In this document: positions 34,313 through 41,443 of the stretch, piece by piece
How the letters are laid out: each line of letters opens with the position of its first letter
Numbering within the stretch: the stretch's first letter is position 1
DNA from: an uncultured Prevotella sp.
GTDB lineage: Bacteria > Bacteroidota > Bacteroidia > Bacteroidales > Bacteroidaceae
Direction of reading: 5' to 3'
Assembly (NCBI GenBank): GCA_900544825.1
Contig: UQWP01000026.1
Coordinates: forward strand, 1 to 41,678
Length of the DNA: 41,678 bases
Notes under the pieces: generated by a model
What the model saw: the letters and a program-made list of their open reading frames with translations, nothing else
What the model was told of the DNA's origin: nothing
Database searches by the model: none
Position numbers and translations under genes: made by a program

Positions 34313-34861
34313 ATGAAGACAGAAATCATTATATCCGGTTTTGGTGGTCAGGGCGTCCTTTCGATGGGAAAAATCCTGGCTTACTCAGGACTGATGGAAG
34401 ACAAGGAGGTGACCTGGATGCCAGCTTATGGTCCGGAGCAGCGTGGCGGTACAGCCAATGTAACGGTCATCGTGAGCGACAGTCGCATCTCTTCGCCTAT
34501 CCTGAGCCATTACGATGTTGCCATTGTGCTCAATCAGCCATCACTCGATAAGTTTGAGCCGAAGATCAAGCCAGGCGGCATCCTGATTTATGATGGTTAT
34601 GGCATCATGAATCCACCTCAGCGCAAGGACATCACCGTTTATCGCATTGATGCGATGGACGAGGCTGCCGAGATGAAAAACTCCAAGGTGTTTAACATGA
34701 TTGTTTTGGGCGGACTGCTGAAGGTTTGCCCTGTGGTGAGCACCGATGGTTTGAACAAGGCACTCTTCAAGTCGTTGCCGGAGCGCCATCATAACCTGAT
34801 TCCACTGAATATGAAGGCTGTGGAAGAGGGTATGAAGATCATCGAGAAAGTAGAACGATAA
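34313..34861 (+). CDS. korC: 2-oxoacid:ferredoxin oxidoreductase, gamma subunit
   Basis: A 182-residue subunit with the family N-terminus IIISGFGGQGVLSMGKILAY and the core MPAYGPEQRGGTANVTVIVS, which form the CoA-side domain of the enzyme. The ATG at 34313 is used; the open frame reaches 34295 but starts at a TTG with an unlikely leader. It completes the set ferredoxin-alpha-beta-gamma. Confidence 0.93.
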   Translation: MKTEIIISGFGGQGVLSMGKILAYSGLMEDKEVTWMPAYGPEQRGGTANVTVIVSDSRISSPILSHYDVAIVLNQPSLDKFEPKIKPGGILIYDGYGIMNPPQRKDITVYRIDAMDEAAEMKNSKVFNMIVLGGLLKVCPVVSTDGLNKALFKSLPERHHNLIPLNMKAVEEGMKIIEKVER

Positions 34862-34871
34862 GTTTTAAAAT

Positions 34872-34914
34872 AGTCCGCTAAGTTAGAGACAATAGGTCGA
34901 TAACTTAGCGGACT
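34872..34914 (+). terminator. 14-bp hairpin after korC
   Basis: AGTCCGCTAAGTTA (34872-34885) and TAACTTAGCGGACT (34901-34914) are perfect inverse arms around a 15-base loop. There is no T-run behind it, so it may instead be a factor-dependent terminator, an mRNA stabiliser or a leader element of the next gene, which starts 27 bases later. The loop and right arm contain AGGTCGATAAC, also found at the clpP repeat. Confidence 0.6.
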
Positions 34915-34941
34915 GATATTAATCATTTATAGATAAGCCGT

Positions 34942-36951
34942 ATGACTAAAAAATCCAACTATCTATTATCCCTTTTCGGGGCATTATTGCTTGCATCTCC
35001 GATTCAGGCTCAGAATCTCTTGCCAAAACCGCAGCTGGTTACGATGGGCAAGGGCGTGTTCAGCACTGCAGGCGGTGTGAAAGTAGAAAACCAGGTAGGC
35101 GCTGATGCCGAGAATATCTATACCAAGGCGTGGAACGCCAAGGTGAATGATGCAGCCAAGCGGGTGGTGAAGTTCACCAAGCTTGCCAACGCCTCTTCGC
35201 CGGAAGCATACAAGCTTCATGTGGCATCTGATGCCATTGAAATCAGTGCCGCCAGCAGCGAGGGTTTCCTCCGTGCCTGGCAGACCATGGAACAGCTTAC
35301 CACCAAGAAGGGCATCGCATGCTGCGACATCGTGGATGCTCCTGCCTATAAGTGGCGTGGTTTGATGCTCGATGTGTCCCGTCATTTCTTCCCAATCTCC
35401 TTCCTCAAGAAGCAGATTGATGTGATGTCGGAATATAAGTTCAACCGTCTTCATATCCACCTGACCGATGCTGCCGGATGGCGCATCGAAATCAAGCGTT
35501 ATCCTCGACTCAACAACTTTGCTGCCTGGCGTTCAGGTAAGTTGTGGAAAGACTGGAATGCCAATGGCAACAAGTATCTGGAGCAGGGCAGCGAGGGTGC
35601 CGAGGGTGGTTACTATACTCAGGATGAACTCCGCGACCTGGTGAAATATGCTGCCGAGCGTGGCATCACCATCGTTCCGGAAATCGAGATGCCGGGTCAT
35701 TCTGAGGAGGTGCTTACTGCCTATCCTGAGTTATCCTGTACCCATGAGCCTTACAAGCAGGCAGATTTCTGTCCGGGCAACATCGGAACCTACGATTTCC
35801 TGGAGAATGTCTTGAAGGAGGTGATGGATATCTTCCCTTCTCATTATATCCATGTGGGTGGCGATGAGGCTGCCAAGAAGTCATGGGGAAGTTGTGCCCT
35901 CTGTCAGAAGAAGATGAAGGAGCTGGGCATCGACAACGTGGATGGATTGCAGGCTCATCTCATTTCCCACATGGGCAAGTTCCTGAACGAGCATGGCAGA
36001 CAGCTCGTGGGTTGGGACGAGGTGATTGCCGGAAATCTCTCCAAGAATACCACCGTGATGGTTTGGCGTGGCACCGAACTGGCACACGAGGCGATCAAGC
36101 ATGGCTATGATGTAGTGATGTCGCCGGGAGCTTACTGCTACTTCGATATGTATCAGGATGCGCCGGGCACCCAGCCTGTGGCAAATGGCGGTTTCATTCC
36201 TACCGAGAAGGTGTATAGCTACGTGCCGGGAAGCGATCTTCCTGAGGCAGAACGCCATATGATTACCGGTGTGCAGGCAAACCTTTGGACCGAGCATATT
36301 CCTACTCCTGAGTATGCCGAGTATATGCTTTATCCTCGTGCCTTAGCTCTGGCTGAGATAGGCTGGAACGGAACCAAGACCAAGAACTATCCTGAGTTCA
36401 AGACCCGTGCTCTGGCGCAGGTGGAACATCTGAAGGCTGAAGGCGTGAACCCATTCAATCTGAAGAAGGAGATTGGTGAGCGCAAGGAGAAGATGAAGCC
36501 GGTGCAGCATAAGGCTGTGGGTGCCAAGGTTACCTATAACCATGCTTACAACCGCTATTATCCTGCGGCTGGCGAACAGACGCTGGTGGATGGCAATATG
36601 GGCGGTTGGGCTCATGGCGATGGACGCTGGCAGGGCTTTATCGGCAAGGATTGCTTCGATGTAACCATCGACTTGGGTAAATCTACCAAGATCAGCAGCG
36701 TAGGCACCGATTTTATGCAGAGCAGCGGTCCTGAGATTTTCTATCCTTCTCAATATACAGTATCTGTTAGTGAGGATGGCAAGAACTTCACCCAGGTATT
36801 CGACAAGAAGTATGAGTCGAGCAAGGAGCCGATTCTGGACTTCAAGACACTTACCTGGAAGGGCAGCAAGACAGCCCGCTACATCCGTGTTCAGGCGAAG
36901 CCAAGCACCTTCGGTGGCTGGTTGTTTGTTGATGAGATTATCGTGAAATAA
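34942..36951 (+). CDS. Secreted beta-N-acetylhexosaminidase (GH20)
   Basis: A 669-residue exocellular enzyme that removes terminal GlcNAc/GalNAc from glycans. It has a signal peptide (MTKKSNYLLSLFGALLLASP, cleavage near IQAQ), an N-terminal GH20b domain (about 25-130), the GH20 barrel (about 130-490) with the catalytic pair D308-E309 in HVGGDEAAKKSW, and a C-terminal F5/8 type C-like sugar-binding domain (about 530-669). No susC/susD pair is nearby, so it is not part of a visible polysaccharide-utilisation locus. It is likely periplasmic or surface-located and acts on mucin, chitin-type or N-glycan fragments; the natural substrate is not known. Confidence 0.93.
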   Translation: MTKKSNYLLSLFGALLLASPIQAQNLLPKPQLVTMGKGVFSTAGGVKVENQVGADAENIYTKAWNAKVNDAAKRVVKFTKLANASSPEAYKLHVASDAIEISAASSEGFLRAWQTMEQLTTKKGIACCDIVDAPAYKWRGLMLDVSRHFFPISFLKKQIDVMSEYKFNRLHIHLTDAAGWRIEIKRYPRLNNFAAWRSGKLWKDWNANGNKYLEQGSEGAEGGYYTQDELRDLVKYAAERGITIVPEIEMPGHSEEVLTAYPELSCTHEPYKQADFCPGNIGTYDFLENVLKEVMDIFPSHYIHVGGDEAAKKSWGSCALCQKKMKELGIDNVDGLQAHLISHMGKFLNEHGRQLVGWDEVIAGNLSKNTTVMVWRGTELAHEAIKHGYDVVMSPGAYCYFDMYQDAPGTQPVANGGFIPTEKVYSYVPGSDLPEAERHMITGVQANLWTEHIPTPEYAEYMLYPRALALAEIGWNGTKTKNYPEFKTRALAQVEHLKAEGVNPFNLKKEIGERKEKMKPVQHKAVGAKVTYNHAYNRYYPAAGEQTLVDGNMGGWAHGDGRWQGFIGKDCFDVTIDLGKSTKISSVGTDFMQSSGPEIFYPSQYTVSVSEDGKNFTQVFDKKYESSKEPILDFKTLTWKGSKTARYIRVQAKPSTFGGWLFVDEIIVK

Positions 36952-36978
36952 TACGCCCTGGTCAACGGTCGAAAGGAA

Positions 36979-37017
36979 AGGCAGTTGCTGGCATTTGAAG
37001 AATGCCGGCAGCTGCCT
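36979..37017. terminator. Long hairpin between convergent genes
   Basis: AGGCAGTTGCTGGCATT (36979-36995) pairs over 17 bases, with G-U pairs, with AATGCCGGCAGCTGCCT (37001-37017), around a 5-base loop. It sits between the hexosaminidase and the convergent threonine aldolase and can end both transcripts. Confidence 0.8.
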
Positions 37018-37065
37018 TCTCATTTTAACAAGCTTTTGTGGACGTTTCTGCAGAAAACGTCTCTC

Positions 37066-38100
37066 TTATACCGTCTGTAGAATATGTTCCAGCTCATCGA
37101 GTTCTTCCTCCTTCGTAGCCCAACTCGTCACGAAACGGCAGATGATTTCCGTATCGCTCTTTCTTTCCCATATCTCGAAGGCAACACTCTTGGAAAGAGC
37201 ATTGAAGAGGGTAGGAGAGAGCACGACAAACTGCTGGTTGGTAGGAGAATCGTAGGCGATTGTAATGCCATGCTTCTCGAAGATGCTACGGATACGAGTG
37301 GCCATGGAGATGGCGTGACGGGATATCTTGAAGTAAAGCTGATCCGTAAACAGCGTATCAAACTGGATACCGAGCATTCTGCCCTTGGCCAGCAAGGCAC
37401 CATGACGCTTTACGTTGGTGAAGAAATATTTCGGCGCCTTCATTCCTGAGAATACCACTGCTTCGCCCATCATGGCACCAACCTTGGTTCCACCGATATA
37501 GAAAACATCGCAATGCTTGGCAAGGAATGGCAGGTCGTAGTCACATGCCTCAGAAACCAGACCATATCCCAGTCTTGCACCATCGATGAAGAGGCGAAGG
37601 GAGTATTTCTGACAGGTTGCATACAGTGCAGTCAACTCTTCTTTGGTATATACCATTCCGAATTCTGTAGGCATAGATATATAAACCATGCCTGGCTGTA
37701 CCATGTGAGGATGCGTTTCATCTGCTAGAAACGTATCCATATAGTCAGAAAGGGTTTTAGAAGACAGCTTACTATTCTCTCCTGGCAGGGTAATAACCTT
37801 GTGCCCAAAAGCTTCTACTGCTCCAGATTCATGTACCTCGATATGACCGGTCTCAACACAAATCACTCCTTCACATCCCATGAGGACGGAATCAATGACT
37901 GTGGTATTCGTCTGCGTACCGCCTACAAGGAAGAACACATCTGCGTTTTCATTGCCTACGGCCTTACGAATCTTCTCTTTTGCAGCCTCTGAATATGGGT
38001 CAAAGCCATAACCGGAGGTTTTCTCACTGTTTGTCTTGCCAAGAGCCTCTAGAATCTCTGGCAGCATACCATTGTTGTAATCACTTTCAAATGAAATCAT
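37066..38100 (-). CDS. ltaE: Low-specificity threonine aldolase
   Basis: PLP enzyme cleaving threonine/allo-threonine to glycine and acetaldehyde. The 344-residue protein shows the fold-type I pattern: the stacking His86 (ETGHIEVHE), Asp173 (FIDGARLGYG) and the PLP lysine K206 in YIGGTKVG. The N-terminus MISFESDYNNGMLPEIL is typical of the Bacteroidota form. It may serve glycine supply; a beta-eliminating lyase of the same superfamily is the main alternative name. Confidence 0.9.
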   Translation of the reverse strand: MISFESDYNNGMLPEILEALGKTNSEKTSGYGFDPYSEAAKEKIRKAVGNENADVFFLVGGTQTNTTVIDSVLMGCEGVICVETGHIEVHESGAVEAFGHKVITLPGENSKLSSKTLSDYMDTFLADETHPHMVQPGMVYISMPTEFGMVYTKEELTALYATCQKYSLRLFIDGARLGYGLVSEACDYDLPFLAKHCDVFYIGGTKVGAMMGEAVVFSGMKAPKYFFTNVKRHGALLAKGRMLGIQFDTLFTDQLYFKISRHAISMATRIRSIFEKHGITIAYDSPTNQQFVVLSPTLFNALSKSVAFEIWERKSDTEIICRFVTSWATKEEELDELEHILQTV

Positions 38101-38180
38101 TGTATATTCTCTTATATTTTAACAGGGCATACTTTGATGCTATTGTATGTGTATGAACATCAAATAATGCTTTAATGGTG

Positions 38181-38188
38181 CAAAGGTA
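38181..38188 (-). promoter_or_regulatory. -7 box for ltaE (TACCTTTG on minus)
   Basis: CAAAGGTA on the plus strand reads TACCTTTG on the minus strand, about 80 bases before the ltaE start. The -33 element is unclear. Confidence 0.65.
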
Positions 38189-38293
38189 CGGATATTTATT
38201 GAAATCGTGCTGGAAATCACTAATAATTTATCCAAAATGGCACTCTATAGTAATATTTTTCTTGTGATAGCCACGTGTTTTAGATAAATGTTG

Positions 38294-38301
38294 TATTTTT
38301 G
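38294..38301 (+). promoter_or_regulatory. -7 box for the Sel1 remnant and thiM (TATTTTTG)
   Basis: TATTTTTG fits TAnnTTTG and lies 21 bases before the Sel1 remnant. No other promoter is visible before thiM, so this old Sel1 promoter may now drive thiM. Confidence 0.55.
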
Positions 38302-38321
38302 CAAACAAATTCTGGATATAC

Positions 38322-38505
38322 ATGAAAAAAGAACGTGAAACTGCAAACAAATACCGTCAACAGGCCCTTGAAGGAGACTTAATGGCGATGAACAACATGG
38401 GTGTATGCTATGCGCAAGGGACTCAGATGGATTCACAGGGCTACAGCCCAAGGCTTTGAACATGCCAAACAATGGTGCAGGGATAATAGTTACAGTGTAT
38501 ATTAA
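38322..38505 (+). pseudogene. Broken Sel1-repeat (TPR-like) gene
   Basis: From the ATG at 38322 the frame reads a Sel1-like start (KYRQQALEGDLMAMNNMGVC, then YAQG) and stops early at a TGA ending 38459. In a frame shifted by one base the sequence continues with a normal Sel1 C-terminus (AQGFEHAKQWCRDNSYSVY) to a stop at 38503-38505. The centre that should hold several repeats is missing. This fits an internal deletion that also shifted the frame. Sel1 proteins are protein-interaction scaffolds, often of variable number. The gene is too short and broken to work. Confidence 0.75.
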
Positions 38506-38517
38506 ATAAATATAGAA

Positions 38518-39261
38518 ATGGATAGAGATTTACGTTTGATAGAAGAGCAACATCCTCTCATACATAACATAACCAATTATGTTGCCATGAATTTTGTGGC
38601 AAATAGCCTACTGGCAATTGGGGCTTCCCCAATCATGTCACGCGCTCAGGAAGAAGTGGAGGAAATCTGTAGCAAGAGCAATGCCTTGGCTCTTAACTTG
38701 GGAATTCTGGAAAATGCGACAGCCCACTCAATGCTACTCGCAGGTGAAGCTGCTTCCAAGAGCAGAATTCCAATTGTATTAGATGTGGTTGGAGTAGGTG
38801 CCACACGGTTTCGAATGGATACTGCATCAAAGATCATCCTTCAATGCCAGCCAACTGTTATCAAGGGAAATGCCAGCGAGATACGATCATTATACTCTCA
38901 TCAGATAGGAATGCAGGGAGTGGACAGCCTTCTGGAAACCTCTGAGGTTGAAGAACAGGCCAAGATTCTAGCTAGGAAGTTAACATGCATCATCGTTATT
39001 ACCGGGGCTACAGACATCATTACGGATGGTGAAAAAGTAGCTTATGTTCATGAGGGGCATCCTCTGATGGGCAAGGTTACGGCCATGGGGTGTGCAGCCA
39101 CTGGTATCATAGGAGCTTTCCTTTCTGTAAACCCTAATCCGTTTGATGCAGCTGTTCATGCCATGAAAGTCATGGGCATTGCAGGTGAAAGAGCTGCTGC
39201 CATTTCCAAAGGCAATGGTAGCATGATAGTGAACTTTCTCGATGAACTATATGGTATATAG
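38518..39261 (+). CDS. thiM: Hydroxyethylthiazole kinase
   Basis: Phosphorylates 4-methyl-5-(2-hydroxyethyl)thiazole for thiamine salvage. The 247-residue protein starts with HPLIHNITNYVAMNFVAN, and has PIMSRAQEEV, the DVVGVGAT loop, KGNASEI and the catalytic-site Cys192 in VTAMGCAATG, all typical of ThiM. No thiD or thiE is next to it, and no TPP riboswitch (no CTGAGA...ACCTGA pair) is seen upstream. It follows the Sel1 remnant by 12 bases. Confidence 0.93.
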   Translation: MDRDLRLIEEQHPLIHNITNYVAMNFVANSLLAIGASPIMSRAQEEVEEICSKSNALALNLGILENATAHSMLLAGEAASKSRIPIVLDVVGVGATRFRMDTASKIILQCQPTVIKGNASEIRSLYSHQIGMQGVDSLLETSEVEEQAKILARKLTCIIVITGATDIITDGEKVAYVHEGHPLMGKVTAMGCAATGIIGAFLSVNPNPFDAAVHAMKVMGIAGERAAAISKGNGSMIVNFLDELYGI

Positions 39262-39299
39262 CTGAGTGGAGTGTTTTAGTCCTGAAATATAGAAATTGG

Positions 39300-39422
39300 A
39301 TGAAAGCATATTACAAAATCAGATTTGAGAAAGAAGCCTATGCTCACCAGAATGATATGGAGTATTTAATTCGGAGGAAACACTATTGCTATCTGAAATG
39401 CATTGAAGCAAGACATATTTAG
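39300..39422 (+). CDS. Possible 40-residue small protein
   Basis: An ATG at 39300 opens a short frame of 40 residues, basic and Tyr-rich (MKAYYKIRFEKEAYAHQNDM, then EYLIRRKHYCYLKCIEARHI), 38 bases after thiM and just before a hairpin. It could be a small gene in the thiM transcript or a remnant; there is no recognisable family. Low confidence. Confidence 0.3.
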   Translation: MKAYYKIRFEKEAYAHQNDMEYLIRRKHYCYLKCIEARHI

Positions 39423-39448
39423 GCATTCCCCAACTTTTTGGGGAATGT
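39423..39448. terminator. Hairpin after the thiM region
   Basis: GCATTCCCC and GGGGAATG pair around an 8-base loop with TTTCC following. It is the probable end of the thiM transcript. Confidence 0.65.
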
Positions 39449-39639
39449 TTCCACATTCTTTCCTCATTTTCCACACTATTCATTTTTGGTACAAAGGACA
39501 TAAGCTTCTGATTATCAATACAAACTAATTTCTCTCATCTTTTTGGCACGCAGATTGTGACTATGATTAGCGGGTTCAATAATGAATCCACAAACAAGTA
39601 AGTAACATCAATTAGTAACAATTTTAAAAAGATAAGATT
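39449..39639. other. Intergenic stretch, mostly unassigned
   Basis: No convincing gene is seen. It holds one copy of the GCACGCAGATT motif related to the repeats at 584-661 (39546-39560) and an AT-rich leader before the next gene. No TAnnTTTG box was found. Confidence 0.4.
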
Positions 39640-39966
39640 ATGAAGAAGTTTATGTTTGCAGCTATCGCAGCTTTGGTTATGGTTTCAGTAAGCAACGTTT
39701 TTGCATCAAGCAAAATGGTAAGTAACGCTCAGGTTGCTCCTGTTGATACAGTAGCTCCAGATGCTCCTTCAGATACATTGGCTGTTGGTACTCCTATCCA
39801 ACCACAAGCGGGTGTTGAGGATTCTACCCAGCAGGAGAATGCCACAGAGGCAACTACAGAAGCAACTACAACAGAGACTCCAACAGAGAATGCTACAGAG
39901 ACTCCAACAGAGAATACCACCGAAGAGACTCCAGTAGCTACAGAACAGCAGGCTATTGCTGAATAA
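39640..39966 (+). CDS. Small secreted Thr/Glu/Pro-rich protein
   Basis: A 108-residue protein with a clear signal peptide (MKKFMFAAIAALVMVSVSNVFA, cleavage about residue 22-23). The rest is low-complexity and acidic: Pro/Val/Asp-rich, then near-repeats of ETPTENAT and TTEATTE. No cysteines, no charged-positive clusters and no known domain. Such stretches are probably extended, and Thr in Asp-Thr-Ala/Val/Leu settings (DTV, DTL) could be sites for the O-glycosylation known in Bacteroidota. The function is unknown. Confidence 0.7.
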   Translation: MKKFMFAAIAALVMVSVSNVFASSKMVSNAQVAPVDTVAPDAPSDTLAVGTPIQPQAGVEDSTQQENATEATTEATTTETPTENATETPTENTTEETPVATEQQAIAE

Positions 39967-40114
39967 TAGAGAAAATACAGTTCCTTTTGTAAGCGTTATA
40001 CAGGAATAATAGGGATATTGTTATCAGAAAAGTACTTATGCTTATTTTAATTTCAGAAGAAATTGCATAATTAGTAGATACTTGACAAGATTTTTAGTTC
40101 AGTTAGTGAAAAGG

Positions 40115-40146
40115 GAAGTCTGCTGGTAGTGATGCCGGCAGACTTC
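40115..40146. terminator. Terminator-like hairpin between convergent genes
   Basis: GAAGTCTGC (40115-40123) pairs with GCAGACTTC (40138-40146) with a further GG/CC pair inside. It lies between the secreted small protein and the convergent GH25 gene. Confidence 0.75.
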
Positions 40147-40170
40147 TGTATTTTATACTAATTGTTTTTT

Positions 40171-40959
40171 TTACCGTTTGATCCGAATATCCCCAAGACT
40201 TCGATTCTGGGCAAATCGATTCAGATCCACCCAATTCCACACTCCTGGAACCCTGCCATGTTTGCTATACTGCCAGATATCATAGTGAGGTTTACCAGGC
40301 AATACCGGTTCATGATCATAACTGGCAATCCAAAGATAGTAGTTATCAAATTCCGGACTCAGGTAATCCTTGAAATAACTCTCGCTACAATATATAATAG
40401 GTGTATGTCCATAATAGGATTTACAGAGCTTGCAGAATGTTTTCAGAAGAAGTTGAATCTCACTCTTACTGAGCCCCTTGGTTCCATCATCTTCAGCATC
40501 CACAACAGGTAGAAGATCCTGCTTCTCCTTATCATACACTGAACGAAAGTTTTCAAACTGCATTACCGCAGGCATCTTAGAAAGAAAATGGTAGGAGCCA
40601 ACTGGTATCTGATGTTTTCTTGCTTGATTAATGTTGGCTTCATACCATGGATCCTGGATGGTTGCTCCTTCTGTTGCCTTTACATAGATGAACTTCAATC
40701 GCTTTATTTCGCTGAGTTCATCCCAATGGATTCTGCCTTGGTGACGTGAGATGTCAATGCCGTCATAGCTACCAGAGTATTGTCCCGATGTCAGGTCGTG
40801 AGCGGGCCACTGATTATCTGATGACTTCTTGATCATATAGGCTGAAATCATACGGTATGCCTCAAATCCTATGATGCATGATACAAGTAGAATGAGGGCA
40901 AGATATATCAGTTTCTTGCCTTTATTATTCTTATTATTTTGTCGTTTTCCTCTTGTCAT
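40171..40959 (-). CDS. Membrane-anchored GH25 lysozyme-type muramidase
   Basis: A 262-residue protein with a basic N-terminus (MTRGKRQNNKNNKGKK), one transmembrane segment (about 17-38) and a GH25 barrel. Active-site acids are in YDGIDISRHQG (D69), KATEG (E97) and PVVDAEDDG (D154, E156). It should cut the MurNAc-GlcNAc bond of peptidoglycan from the periplasmic side. The start at 40959 is chosen; the longer frame from 41037 adds a leader crossing the promoter. GH25 enzymes occur in phages too, but no phage genes are near, and the anchor suggests a cell-wall role. Confidence 0.88.
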   Translation of the reverse strand: MTRGKRQNNKNNKGKKLIYLALILLVSCIIGFEAYRMISAYMIKKSSDNQWPAHDLTSGQYSGSYDGIDISRHQGRIHWDELSEIKRLKFIYVKATEGATIQDPWYEANINQARKHQIPVGSYHFLSKMPAVMQFENFRSVYDKEKQDLLPVVDAEDDGTKGLSKSEIQLLLKTFCKLCKSYYGHTPIIYCSESYFKDYLSPEFDNYYLWIASYDHEPVLPGKPHYDIWQYSKHGRVPGVWNWVDLNRFAQNRSLGDIRIKR

Positions 40960-40985
40960 ATTATACCATTCGAGTTTTTTGCATA

Positions 40986-40993
40986 CAAAATTA
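40986..40993 (-). promoter_or_regulatory. -7 box for the GH25 gene (TAATTTTG on minus)
   Basis: CAAAATTA on the plus strand reads TAATTTTG on the minus strand, 26 bases before the chosen GH25 start at 40959. This supports that start over 41037, which would lie upstream of the promoter. Confidence 0.7.
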
Positions 40994-41021
40994 TAAAATA
41001 TATTTGAGAAAATGATATTTT

Positions 41022-41213
41022 TTGAATAAAAAGTCATCTATCCATGTTCTGCTTGATTCATGCGAGAGCTATATGATAAGGAAGGAGGATGCTGAAAACA
41101 TCATCCAGGAGGTTCAAACAGCTGTAAGCAAATGGGAGAATTTAGTCATCCAGCTTCAAATCCCAGGAAGAGAGATGGATATGTTTAAGGAAAGGTTCAA
41201 ACTTAACCTATAA
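41022..41213 (+). pseudogene. Probable C-terminal remnant of a HipA-like kinase
   Basis: The open frame (about 63 residues, no good start codon; a TTG at its 5' end) encodes a helical segment with RKEDAENIIQEVQTAVSKW, ENLVIQLQIPGREMDMFKER and a final FKLNL. This resembles the last 50 residues of HipA-type Ser/Thr kinases of Bacteroidota. The rest of the gene (about 250 residues) is absent: upstream is the GH25 promoter region. No HipB-like repressor is present. The family match is by eye, hence moderate confidence. Confidence 0.5.
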
Positions 41214-41219
41214 TATAAT

Positions 41220-41250
41220 GAAGTAAATAATCATATTACTTCTTTATATT
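41220..41250 (+). terminator. Hairpin after the HipA-like remnant
   Basis: GAAGTAA (41220-41226) pairs with TTACTTC (41236-41242) and is followed by TTTATATTTT. It begins 7 bases after the remnant's stop, so it is probably the terminator of the former gene. Confidence 0.65.
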
Positions 41251-41388
41251 TTGGGTTGTTTCTTTCTGTTTCTTATCTGTGATGCTCTGACTAAGGAGTC
41301 TTCCTGCGTATTGCAACTACCTTGGCTGCACCATTATCAAAAATAGTGTTAGCGATTTCTGTATTTCAGAAATTATTAAAATGAATTA
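41251..41388. other. Intergenic stretch without a gene
   Basis: No coding frame is convincing. A small perfect hairpin ATTTCTG/CAGAAAT lies at 41355-41373. Confidence 0.4.
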
Positions 41389-41443
41389 AGTTAATCTTTC
41401 TATATGGATTCCAGGAGACGGAATTCATATAGAAAGATTAACT
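41389..41443. terminator. 24-bp hairpin at the end of a minus-strand ORF
   Basis: Two 24-base arms (41389-41412 and 41420-41443) are inverse copies with a single G-U pair, around the 7-base loop AGGAGAC. The left arm begins AGTTAATCTTTCTATATG; the right arm ends AGAAAGATTAACT. The right arm touches the stop codon of the minus-strand frame at 41442, and on that strand it is followed by AT-rich sequence. It may be a terminator or the arms of a small mobile palindrome. Confidence 0.6.

Noticed and set aside
38200..38517. TPP riboswitch upstream of thiM
   Set aside because: The conserved CTGAGA and ACCTGA boxes are not present in this stretch.
40171..40959. Prophage fragment, based on the GH25 lysozyme
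   Set aside because: The enzyme has a membrane anchor and no holin, integrase or structural phage gene is near.
41022..41213. Intact small protein gene
   Set aside because: It has only a TTG at its 5' end, no leader or promoter, and looks like the C-terminal helices of a larger kinase, so a remnant is more likely.
41389..41443. Insertion sequence marked by terminal inverted repeats
   Set aside because: The arms are only 7 bases apart and enclose no gene; a hairpin explains them better.
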